Below are positions 11,956-21,900 of a stretch of DNA of 64,000 nt, one piece after another. Source of the stretch: Megaustenia siamemsis (lineage: Eukaryota; Mollusca; Gastropoda; Stylommatophora; Ariophantidae). Location of the stretch: the NCBI GenBank assembly GCA_032433765.1, contig JAVIAB010000092.1, positions 62,286,126 through 62,350,125 of the forward strand. Reading direction: 5' to 3'. The notes beneath the pieces are model-generated. The model saw nothing but the letters and a program-made list of their open reading frames with translations, was not told where the DNA came from and searched no databases. The position numbers and the translations under genes are program-made. Within the stretch, counting starts at the first letter, position 1, and the number at the start of each line of letters is the position of its first letter.

Positions 11956-12226
11956 TATATAAAAAGGTTCCCTCCACGCATTGCTAGGCGTATGGGGAAT
12001 ATGGTATTAGTGACCATATTTTCTATGACCACGGCATATTTGGGTGATGTGGTCAGTATCACGCCAGGCCGCCTTTACTTCACAGAAAAATCTCTGGTAT
12101 CCATTGTTAGAGTCTGGGTGAATCCCAAAGCTTTGTCAGTCCGAAAAAAATCCGCCACTGCTGGATCGAACCCGGATCCATCTGGTCAGTAAGCGAGCAC
12201 ACTAATCACTCAGCCCACGAGGCTCT
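11956..12226 (-). mobile_element. SINE-C: same body as SINE-A, different tRNA-like head
   Basis: The left part (about 11980-12125) aligns with the SINE-A body: the GGCGTATGGGGAATATGG-like 3' block, then GATGTGGTCAGTATCACGCC, then the CAGAAAAATC block. The right part (about 12140-12226) is a different tRNA-like head, read on the minus strand as GAGCCTCGTGGGCTGAGTG with box B GGGTTCGATCC. It is a second SINE type sharing the central domain. GTATGGG at 11949 and 12231 is only a weak candidate target duplication. Confidence 0.75.
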
Positions 12227-12239
12227 AGTAGTATGGGGA

Positions 12240-12410
12240 TGTGCTGTTAGTGAATACTTTACCAGTGATGGCTGATACATTTTTTAAGTAAATCATGTGG
12301 TCGGTATCACGTCAGGCCGCTCTAACGTTCCAGAAAAAAATCGTTCGTACCCACATTAGACACCGGCGAAACTCAGAAACCATGTCGGCTCTAAAAAGTC
12401 GCCACATCTG
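12240..12410 (-). mobile_element. Diverged SINE body fragment (SINE-A/C type)
   Basis: It keeps the central block (ATGTGGTCGGTATCACG, then CAGAAAAAAATCGT and GTACCCAC) in an otherwise decayed copy. The head cannot be assigned to type. Confidence 0.6.
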
Positions 12411-12461
12411 GATATTTGAAATATACACACCTGAAAATTTAACCTGGGCCCCTGTGACCAG

Positions 12462-12876
12462 TTGTTATGGTTATGGAAGGCCTATGTATCATTGCAAACA
12501 AATTATAATCCATATTTGCTCAACCACCCGTGCCAGAGGAATCATCCGAATTAATATATCATCTCCCAAACAAAGAAAGTTAGATACAGTCCCCATCATA
12601 GCAGTCGCAACACACGCCAAAATACATAAGGTGAAACCGCACAGAAAGTGACACAGCCATCTGTTCCCCGTCATACGGTATCATCATTCATCGTAAGCAA
12701 TCGAAATATCGAAACACGACCACAACGAATGAAACGCACAGCTCACGGTGTGCACAGAACACTTAACTCAGTAGCTCCTGCAGCAAGCTAAACTTGGAAT
12801 ATGAGGAAACAGCAACAAGGAAAATTTTTCAGACAGCCTTTAACGGTTCCTTCGGCCTATCCGCCATATTGACGGA
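12462..12876 (-). mobile_element. 0.4-kb unclassified retroposed element, copy 1 (old)
   Basis: Reverse-complement homologue of the sequences at 37873-38272 and 46074-46497, but more diverged. Its 3' tail (left end here) is a GTTATGGTTATGG-type repeat. A frame of about 60 codons ending ...KVKPHRK-stop is open here at the same place as in the two younger copies. No pol III promoter is obvious. The element abuts a diverged SINE on its left. Confidence 0.75.
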
Positions 12877-13034
12877 AGTTCCCCTCCTAAAAATGTTGAT
12901 CGTCATATTTTATTTTAATGTACAGCGCTTGATAACTTGCTGACCAATTCTAAATGCACTAACTACTCAATAGCCGACGTCTCTGGCGAGAAACACTCAG
13001 TAGTTAAAACATTTTGCTTTTAAATGATATGTTT

Positions 13035-13210
13035 CGTCAAAGTAAAGGGCACTCATCACAGAGAATGAGAAATGTGATGTGAAGGCTCATGTTTCTCCCT
13101 GATCATGAGTACATTATTGGTGAAGTGGTCAGCGTCACACCAGCTTTCCTACAATCACTGTACCCATTTTCAGAGGCTAAGGGACCTTCGAAGTTTTGGC
13201 TTAATGCTTT
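13035..13210 (-). mobile_element. Very old SINE body fragment
   Basis: Residual similarity to the SINE-A/C body is visible in GAAGTGGTCAGCGTCACACC and CTGTACCCATTTTCAGAGGC. The head is unrecognisable. Confidence 0.5.
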
Positions 13211-13319
13211 GTTACACAGAATTCTAGCAGTACGCCACACCCTCAATATATGCATTGAAATGTATCATTATCATCAACTTCTTTATTATCTCCACTAATA
13301 ACATATTATCATCATTATG

Positions 13320-13955
13320 CAACTATCATCATCATTTTCATAAACAATTTAATTTTAAACAGCAACATTAGCACATCGATCTCCGATGTTTCATCACCTC
13401 AACAATGATTCACTAGTGTCATCAGTGCCATCATTATTCTCATTATCACATCATCATTTTCATAACAATTTAATTTTAAACAGCAACATTAGCACACCGA
13501 TGTTTCATCATCACCCAACAATGATTCACTAGTGTCATCAATGCCATCATTATTCTCATTATCAACATCATCATTTTCATAAACAATTTAATTTTAAACA
13601 GCAACATTAGCACATCGATCTCCGATGTTTCATCATCACCCCAACAATGATTCACTAGTGTCATCAATGCCATCATTATTCTCATTATCAACATCATCAT
13701 TTTCATAAACAATTTAATTTTAAACAGCAACATTAGCAACGATCCGATGTTTCATCATCACCCCAACAATGATTCACTAGTGTCATCAATGCCATCATTA
13801 TTCTCATTATCAACATCATCATTTTCATAAACAATTTAATTTTAAACAGCAACATTAGCACATCGATCTCCGATGTTTCATCATCACCCCAACAATGATT
13901 CACTAGTGTCATCAATGCCATCATTATTCTCATTATCAACATCATCATTTAGCAC
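13320..13955. repeat. 126-bp minisatellite, about 5 copies
   Basis: The unit contains CATCATCATTTTCATAAACA ... TTAATTTTAAACAGCAACAT ... CAACAATGATTCACTAGTG. Its length (126 bp, 42 codons) is a multiple of three, so a Met/Leu-rich minus-strand frame persists through several units. That frame breaks where a unit has an indel (near 13450 and 13735), so it is not a selected gene. Confidence 0.92.
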
Positions 13956-14664
13956 ATAACCGATACATCCATATCGCTGCTGTTATAATAATCATTACCA
14001 TTATTATTACCACCATAACCTTTCTTATCAATGATATTCTCAACAATATCATTATCTAATCTCTCTTGTTTTATTAATAATTTACTTTAATATGTCGCAC
14101 CCCATTTATTACAAATCTGTACTCCCCTCCCAAGCACTACCCATGAGACTCAATTTGTTCCTGCTTTCTCATATATTGTTCTACACCAGATTCTCTTTTA
14201 GCATTTCCACTATTTTTTTTCCTCACCTCAATTGAAGTTTTAATTAAAGCTCTCGAGTTCAGTGAATGAACATCTCATTTCGCGCTTCTATTCTCGTGAA
14301 CATATAAACATCATTGAACCCTATATTATTCCGTCCCTTCCTTTGTCTTTATCAAATGCGCCGGTTCCTCTAACATAATCGCATCTATTGCCTTATTAAC
14401 AAGTGCATTATTACTTCACTAAATATCGAACCATTGCCTTATTTTCGGACGTCTTCGGATTTAACTAATGTTGTCCAAATCTGGTGCACCACTAGCAATC
14501 ATAAATCTTTATTATTTCCATTAAGAAGACAATGGCTGTGGCTCATTACCCATTCACATTTGGAAGTCTCTTCATATTCCACGCAGCTGTTTATAACAGG
14601 CCAGGACAATCTCAACGGCTCCCGACTTCATCATCAACAAGACAGCGGCTTCCTACTCTGATAC
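13956..14664. other. Unique AT-rich sequence, no gene seen
   Basis: Trinucleotide-like CAT/ATT runs near 13975-14050, otherwise unique. No supported frame. Confidence 0.45.
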
Positions 14665-14800
14665 GCCCTTGACCTCTGAACTTCGCGCTTTCTGATTGGC
14701 TTGTTCATTAACCTTGCGGGGTCATCAGAGTTGACCCGGAGCTGATTAAAAGATGGGTTCACGACGGGACGGTTTATCATACGGTCATCGAAGGGCACGG
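14665..14800. promoter_or_regulatory. Possible regulatory cluster (DR1, CCAAT, homeo-like site)
   Basis: Within 45 bp lie TGACCTCTGAACT (14670-14682, a DR1 arrangement of nuclear-receptor half sites on the minus strand), an inverted CCAAT box (ATTGG, 14695-14699) and GTTCATTAAC (14703-14712, HNF1/POU-like half site). The block is GC-richer than its surroundings. No adjacent gene is visible, so function is inference and chance is a real alternative. Confidence 0.25.
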
Positions 14801-14989
14801 CAGTCAGATTTATAATGCCCTTTCATAGTCTTACAGACTCTAATAACATTAAAGGACGAAGAGAAAAGCTGGGGATAAGAGGGACAGAAAGACTGGCAAT
14901 GGTGTCTGTGCATCTATTGATTGTCTGGCAGAGTTGTGAATATATCCCTTTAGCACTTTAAATGATGAAGTTTTAAAAACAACTAAACA

Positions 14990-15255
14990 TTAAAAGAGAA
15001 CTACTAAAAACAATTAGAACAAGACAAATGAATTTTTTTGGAAATGTTAAAAGACACAACAGCCTACTAAAAGTAATATTGGAATGGAAAATACAAGGTA
15101 ACAGAGGCAGACCAAGACTAACATGGACGAGTAACATCAAAGATGGACAAATCAACCTAAGACAATCTGCCCCGTTAAAGCAAACGCTAGAGCGGAATGG
15201 CGCTCCATGGTAGCCAACCTTCTATGCAGATACGGCACTCAATGATGATGATGAC
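14990..15255 (+). mobile_element. LINE-D 3' end (RT C-terminal coding and ATG-rich tail)
   Basis: The frame around 15028-15150 encodes FFGNVKRHNSL and GRPRLTW, the pattern of the C-terminal region of RTE-like endonuclease/RT proteins (a 'GHV.R' motif followed by 'GRP...W'). It ends in (ATG)n near 15245. The element is strongly 5' truncated. A sibling copy lies at 60125-60335 on the same strand. Confidence 0.75.
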
Positions 15256-15416
15256 TTATACTTTTTCTTCAATGACCTACAGATGATCAAGGCTCCACCA
15301 CACGTGCAAGTTGGTCTCCATGGTAACAATCATGTTTGAAAATAGACAGTCTTGAGACGTGTGGGCTGTGTGTAGTCACTGCGGTGGTGGAGTCTCTTTG
15401 TATAGTGGGGTTTGTT

Positions 15417-15848
15417 GATATCATCAAGTACCGGGCCTGCTGGCGTAGGTGATCATGTCTCTCCACAACTTTCGATCTCAACAGTTATTTATCATTTCTG
15501 TTTAATGACCTTCTGCCAAGCCATTCTTTTAACCTTTCTGTTATTTTTCTCTTTGCTTCCCTCTATCTCTTCGTCCCTCAATTTTCCCATTTGTTATAAT
15601 ATATTCCAGTTCTTCTCTTCTCATTACATGGTCAAAAAATGAATGTTTCTTCCTAATCTTGGAAATTAGCTCTCTTTTTGCTTTAGCCTCTTTCAGAGCT
15701 TTTTCGTTACTCTTCTTAGCGGTCCATGATATTCTCATTATTCTTCTGTAAAACCATATTTCTACAGACTCCAGTGATTTTCTTGTCTGTTGTCATATTG
15801 TCCACGATTCAGATCCACGTGTTAAAACTGGCTCTACATAAAACATTT
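15417..15848 (-). mobile_element. LINE-A 3' end, 5' truncated
   Basis: On the minus strand the frame 15541-15738 encodes KSNEKALKEAKAKRELI and HVMRREELEYI followed by GKIEGRRDRGKQREK, the C-terminal end of an endonuclease/RT LINE protein. The 3' UTR carries CACCTACGCCAGCAGGCCCG and a TGATGATAT tail at the left end. Four further copies (40.4, 43.6, 50.3 and 53.5 kb) all lie on the minus strand. Confidence 0.85.
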
Positions 15849-15854
15849 AAGAAC

Positions 15855-16090
15855 TGTTGATATAGAAAGCTATATATTGGGAGTTTGCTGGCATCGAAAG
15901 CAATATTCGTCTGTGAGGTAGAAAGTTATATAGTGGAGTTTGTTGACATAGAAAACCATATAGTGAATCTGTTGATATATAGAAACTCTACAATGTAGTC
16001 TCTTGATATAGTAAACTATAAAGCGAAGTCTCTTCAGATAGAAAACTATATGGTGAATCTGTTGATATATAAAACCATATACTGCAGTCT
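15855..16090. repeat. Degenerate minisatellite of about 30-36 bp, 7 copies
   Basis: Approximate unit GTTGATATAGAAAACTATAT followed by AGTGAATCT, with unit lengths varying through indels. It merges into the TATG array on its right. Confidence 0.75.
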
Positions 16091-16312
16091 GTTTGTATGT
16101 ATGTATGTATGTATGTATGTATGTATGCATGTATTGTATGTATGTATGTATGTATGTATGTATGCATGCATGCATGCTGCATGCATGCATGCATGTATGT
16201 ATGTATGTATGTATGTATGTATGTATGTATGTATGTATGTGTATGTATGTATGTATGTATGTATGTATGTATGTATGTATGTTGTATGTATGTATGTATG
16301 TATGTATGTATG

Positions 16313-16344
<32 letters not shown>

Positions 16345-16588
16345 TGTGTATGTATGTATGTATGTATGTATGTATGTGTAATATGTATGTATGTATGTAT
16401 GCATGTGTGTGTGTGTATGTGTATGATGTATGTGTATGTATGTATGTATGTATGTATGTATGTATGTGTGTGATGCATGCATGTATGTATGTATGTATGT
16501 ATGTATGTATGATGTATGTATGTGTATGTATGTATGTATGTATGTGTGTGTGTGGATGTATGTATGTATATGTATGTATGTATGTATG

Positions 16589-16620
<32 letters not shown>

Positions 16621-16845
16621 TGTATGTATGTGTATGTATGTATGTATGTATGTATGTAGTATGTATGTATGTATGTATGTATGTTGTATGTATGTATGTA
16701 TGTATGTATGTATGTAGTATGTATGTATGTATGTATGTGTATGTATGTATGTATGTGTATGTATATATGTATGTATGTGTATGTATGTGTATGTATGTAT
16801 ATATGTATGAATGTATGTATGTGTATGTTTATATGTATATTTATG
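16091..16845. repeat. (TATG)n array of about 0.75 kb
   Basis: Mostly perfect TATG tetranucleotides broken by single-base slips, GTGT insertions and a GCATGCATGC palindromic patch at about 16163-16195. Because the tetramer repeats every 12 bp in all frames, both strands carry open frames of up to 366 codons (Tyr/Ile/His/Thr or Met/Tyr/Val/Cys); none is a gene. Confidence 0.97.
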
Positions 16846-16978
16846 GATCCTATGCAGTGCTTCGTTGTTCGTGCACGTGAGCGATGATTCTCCGGGGGGG
16901 GGATATCGAAACACCTTTGGCATCGTCCAGTGTACTGTGGTGATGATGATCCTAATAACAGTAACAGCATCTGTGTAT

Positions 16979-17263
16979 ATATACATGTGTAAAAGTAAGT
17001 AATGATTCCCCGTCACGCCAAGTGGCGTCGTATAGGGAATATTGTGTTAGTGATCATACATTTTACAGACCTTCAGCACATGATTTTTGGGGTGATGTGG
17101 TCGGTATTACGCCCGTGTTGCTTTACTTTCCCAGAAAAAAAACCCGGTACCCATAATGCTGGGTGAACCCGGAAGCCGTCGTTTGTGATCGAACCCTATC
17201 TCTTGTCCTTTGTAGTCCAGTTCACTAACCACTGAGCTATCGGGGGTCCCATATACATGTGTA
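16979..17263 (-). mobile_element. SINE-A copy with perfect 13-bp target duplication
   Basis: The body runs about 17003-17250 on the minus strand. ATATACATGTGTA occurs at 16979-16991 and 17251-17263 without mismatch. The head retains a recognisable box B; the acceptor end is altered (CGGGGGTCCC side). Confidence 0.94.
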
Positions 17264-17529
17264 CATTTATGCATATGTCTCTGTGTACACATAAAGTGTA
17301 CAAATGCCTCAGAACATGATTGCGTATATGTGCGTTTTATGTCCAAATGTTTGTGTTTATATGCACGGATGGGTGTATGAAAGGAGAATGTAAACTACTG
17401 GAGTTTATCCACTGGTAGGTAATCTCAGTGAAGTATTTGTTTTGTGTTTCAGTCATGCCTGTTTGTTGTTTGTCCCTCTCGGCCACAGTGTCAACGTTAT
17501 CTGTTAGAATGTGTGCGTTGTGTGTTGAT

Positions 17530-18235
17530 CTGTTGAGGATGATGGTGTTGTATGTTTATCTGTCGAGAAGGATGATGTCGAGTGTTGATTTGTTGAGGGG
17601 GGATGATGTTATATATTGATTTATCGAGGGGGGATGATGTTATATATCGATCTATTAAGGATTTTGATGTTATATATTGATTTATCGAGGGGGATGATGT
17701 TATATATTGATTTATCGAGGGGGGATGATGTTATATATTGATTTATCGAGGGGGGGGGATGATGTTATATATTGATCTGTCGAGGGGGGATGATGTTATA
17801 TATTAATCTGTCGAGGGGGGATGATGTTATATATTGATTTATCGAGGGGGGATGATGTTATATATTGATTTATCCAGGGGGGATGATGTTATATATTGAT
17901 TTATCGAGGGGGGGAGGATGTTATATATTGATTTATCGAGGGGGGATGATGTTATATATTGATTTATCGAGGGGGATGATGTTATATATTGATTTATCGA
18001 GGGGGGATGATGTTATATATTGATCTGTCGAGGGGGATGATGTTATATATTGATTTATCGAGGAGGGATGATGTTATATATTGATTTATCGAGGGGGGAT
18101 GATGTTATATATTGATCTGTCGAGGGGGGATGATGTTATATATTGATCTATTAAGGAGGATGATGTTATATATTGATCTGTCGAGGGGGGATGATGTTAT
18201 ATATTGATCTATTAAGGAGGATGATGTTATATATT
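17530..18235. repeat. Mega-minisatellite, left subarray (30-32 bp, TATATATTGAT type)
   Basis: The unit is GATGATGTTATATATTGATT plus TATCGAGGGG, with G-run length varying from three to nine, which makes the period 30-32 bp. Shared core elements (GATGATG, TTGAT or CAAT, TGTCGAG) show it belongs to the same repeat family as the arrays to its right. Confidence 0.93.
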
Positions 18236-18925
18236 GATCTGTCGAGGAGGATGATGTTGTGTGTTGATCTGCCGAGAATGATGGTGTTGTATGTTTATCT
18301 GTCGAGAAGGATAATGTCGAGTGATGATTTGTCGAGAAGGATGATGTCGAGTGTTGATTTGTCGAGAAGGATGATGTCGAGTGTTGATTTGTCGAGAAGG
18401 ATGGAGTCGAGTGATGATTTGTCGAGAAGGATGATGTCGAGTGATGATTTGTCGAGAAGGATGATGTCGAGCGTTGATTTGTCGAGAAGGATGATGTCGA
18501 GTGATGATTTGTCGAGAAGGATGATGTCGAGTGTTGATTTGTCGAGAAGGATGATGTCGAGTGTTGATTTGTCGAGAAGGATGATGTCGAGTGTTGATTT
18601 GTCGAGAAGGATGATGTCGAGTGTTGATGTGTCGAGAAGGGTCTTGTCGAGTGTTGATCTGTCGAGGAGGAGGATGTTGTGTGCTGATTTATCGAGAAAG
18701 ATGATGTCGTGTGTTGATTTATCGAGGAGGAGGATGTTGTATGTTGATTTGTCCAGAAGGATGATGTCGTGTGTTGATTTGCCGAGAAGGATGATGTCGT
18801 GTGTTGATTTATCGAGAAGTATGATGTCGAATGTTGATTTGTCGAGGAGGAGGATGTTGTGCGTTGATCTGCCGAAGAGGAGGATGTCGTGTTTTGACCT
18901 GTCGAGGAGGATGATGTCGTAAGTT
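18236..18925. repeat. Mega-minisatellite, middle subarray (30-bp unit, open frame)
   Basis: The unit is GATGATGTCGAGTGTTGATT plus TGTCGAGAAG, exactly 30 bp. Since 30 is ten codons, the forward frame stays open from 18173 to 18922 and reads as decapeptide repeats such as SVDLSRRMMS. There is no upstream coding context and the frame ends where the period drops to 29 bp, so I treat it as a repeat artefact. Confidence 0.9.
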
Positions 18926-21900
18926 GATCTGTCGAGGATGATGATGTTGATGTTAATCTGTCGAGGAGAGAGATGATGATGTTAATCTGTCGGGGAGAGA
19001 GATGTTGATGTCAATCTGTCGAGAAGAGCGATGTTGATGTCAATCTGTTGAGGAGAGCGATGTTGATGTCAATCTGTCGAGGATGATGATGTTGGTGTCA
19101 ATTTGTTAAGGATGATGATGTTGGTGTCAATCTGTTCAGGATGATGATGTTGGTGTCAATCTATTGAGGATAATGATGTTGGTGTCAATCTGTTCAGGAT
19201 GATGATGATGTTGATGTCAATCTGTCGTGGATGATGATGATGTTGATGTCAATCTGTTCAGGATGATGATGATGTTGATGCCAATCTGTCGAGGATGATG
19301 ACGTTGGTGTCAATCTGTTCAGGGTGATGATGTTGATGTCAATCTGTTCAGGGTTATGATGATGTTGATGTCAATCTGTCGAGGATGATGATTTTCGTGT
19401 CAATCTGTTCAGGGTGATGATGTTGATGTCAATCTATTCAGGATGATGATGTCGGTGTCAATCTGTTCAGGATGATGATGTTGGTGTCAATCTGTTCAGG
19501 ATGATGATGTTGATGTCAATCTGTCCAGGGTGATGATGATGTTGATGTCAATCTGTTCAGGATGATGATGTTGGTGTCAATCTGTTCAGGATGATGATGT
19601 TGGTGTCAATCTGTTCAGGGTGATGATGTTGATGTCAATCTGTTCAGGATGATGATGTTGGTGTCAATCTGTTCAGGATGATGATGTTGATGTCAACCTG
19701 TTCAGGATGATGATGTTGATGCCAATCTGTTCAGGATGATGATGTCAACCTGTTCAGGATGATGATGTTGGTGTCAATCTGTTCAGGATGGTGATATTGG
19801 TGACAATCTGTTCAGGATGATGATGTTGGTGTCAATCTGTTCATGATGATGAAGATGTTGATGTCAATCTGTTGAGGATGATTATGTTGGTGTCAATCTG
19901 TCGAGGATGGTGATGTTGGTGTCAATCTGTCGAGGATGATGATGTAGTGTCAATCTATCGAGTATTATGATGTTGGTGTCAATCTGTTCAGGATGATGAT
20001 GCTGGTGTCAGTCTGTCGAGGATGATGATGGTTATGATAATCTGTCGAGGATGGTGATGTTGATGCAAATCTCTTCAGGATGATGATGATGTTGATGTCA
20101 ATCTGTCCAGGGTGATGATGATGTTGGTGTCAATTTATCGGGTATGATGATGTTGGTGTCAATCTGTTCAGGATGATGATGTTGGTGTCAATCTGTCGAG
20201 AATGATGATGTTGGTGTCAATCTATCGAGTATGATGATGTTGGTGTCAATCTGTTCAGGATGATGATGTTGGTGTCAATCTGTTCAGGATGATGATGTTG
20301 GTGTCAATCTGTCGAGGATGATGATGTTGGTGTCAATCTATCGAGTATGATGATGTTGATGTCAATCTGTTCAGGGTGATGATGTTGGTGTCAATCTGTT
20401 CAGGATGATGATGATGTTGGTGTCAATCTGTCGAGGATGATGATGATGTTGGTGTCAATATATCGAGTATTATGATGTTGGTGTCAATCTGTCGAGGATG
20501 ATGATGTTAGTGTCTATCTATCGAGTATGATGATGTTTGGTGTCAATCTGTTCAAGATGATGATGTTGGTCTCAATCTGTTCAGAATGATGATGTTGGTG
20601 TCAATCTGTCAAGGATGATGATGTTGGTGTCAATCTATCAAGTATGATGATGTTGGTGTCAATCTGTTCATGATGATGATGTTGGATGTCAATGTGTTCA
20701 GGATGATGATGGTGGTGTCAATCTGTTCAGGATGATGATGTTGGAGTCAATCTGTTCAGGATGATGATGTTGGTATCAACCTGTTCAGGATGATGATGTT
20801 GATTTTAATCTGTTCAGGATGATGATGGTGGTGTCAATCTGTTCAGGATGATGATGTTGGTGTCAACCTGTTCAGGATGATGATGTTGGTGTCAACTTGT
20901 TCAGGATGATGATGTTGGTGTCAATCTGTTCAGGATAATGATATTGGTGTCAATCTGTTAAGGATGATGATGTTGATGTCAATCTGTTCAGGATGATGAT
21001 GTTGGTGTCAACCTGTTCAGGTTGATGATGTTGGTGTCAATCTGTGCAGGGTGATGATGTGGTGTCAATCTGTTCACGATGATGATGTTGGTGTCAATCT
21101 GTTCAGGATGATATGTTGGTGTAAATCTGTTCAGGATGATGATGTTGGTGTCAATCTGTTCAGGATGATGATGTTGGTGTCAATCTGTCGAGGATGATGA
21201 TGTTGGTGTCCATCTATCGAGTATGATGATATTGGTGTCAATCTGTTCAGGATGATGATGTTGGAGTCAATATGTTCAGGATGATGATGTTGGTGTCAAT
21301 CTGTTCAGGGTGATGATGTTGATGTCAATCTGTTCAGGATGATGATGTTTATGTCAATCTGTTCAGGATGATGATGTTGATGTCAATCTGTTCAGGATGA
21401 TGATGTTGATGTCATCGTGTTCAGGGTGATGATGTCAATCTGTTAAGGCTGATGATGTTGATGTCAATCTGTTCAGGATGATGATGTTTGTGTCAATCTG
21501 TCGAGGATGATGATGATGTTGATGTCTATCTGTCGAGGATGATGATGATGTTGATGTCAATCTGTTCAGGATGATGATGTTGGTGTCAATCTGTCGAGGA
21601 TGATGATGTTGGTGTCAATCTATCGAGGATGATGATGTTGGTGTCAATCTGTCAAGGATGATGATGGTGTGTCAATCTGTCGAGTATGATGATGTTGGTG
21701 TCAATCTGTTCAGGATGATGATGTTGGTGTCAATCTGTTCAGGATGATGATGTTGGTGTTAATCTGTTCAGGATGATGATGTTGGTGTCAACCTTTTCAG
21801 GACTATAATGTTGGTGTCAATCTGTTCAGGATGATGATGTTGGTGTCAACCTTTTCAGGATGATGATGTTGGTGTCAATCTGTTCACGATGATGATGTTG

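Noticed and set aside
13476..13948. Met/Leu-rich minus-strand repeat protein resembling membrane helices
   Set aside because: Product of the 126-bp minisatellite; breaks at unit indels and composition reflects CAT/ATC triplets.
15870..17016. Open frames of 276-366 codons on both strands
   Set aside because: They are translations of the TATG tetranucleotide array; every frame is open because the repeat has no stop, and the peptides are pure YIHT or MYVC periodicity.
18173..18922. 249-codon decapeptide-repeat protein
   Set aside because: Open only because the unit is 30 bp; no flanking coding signal, and the frame is lost when the same repeat family changes to 29 bp.
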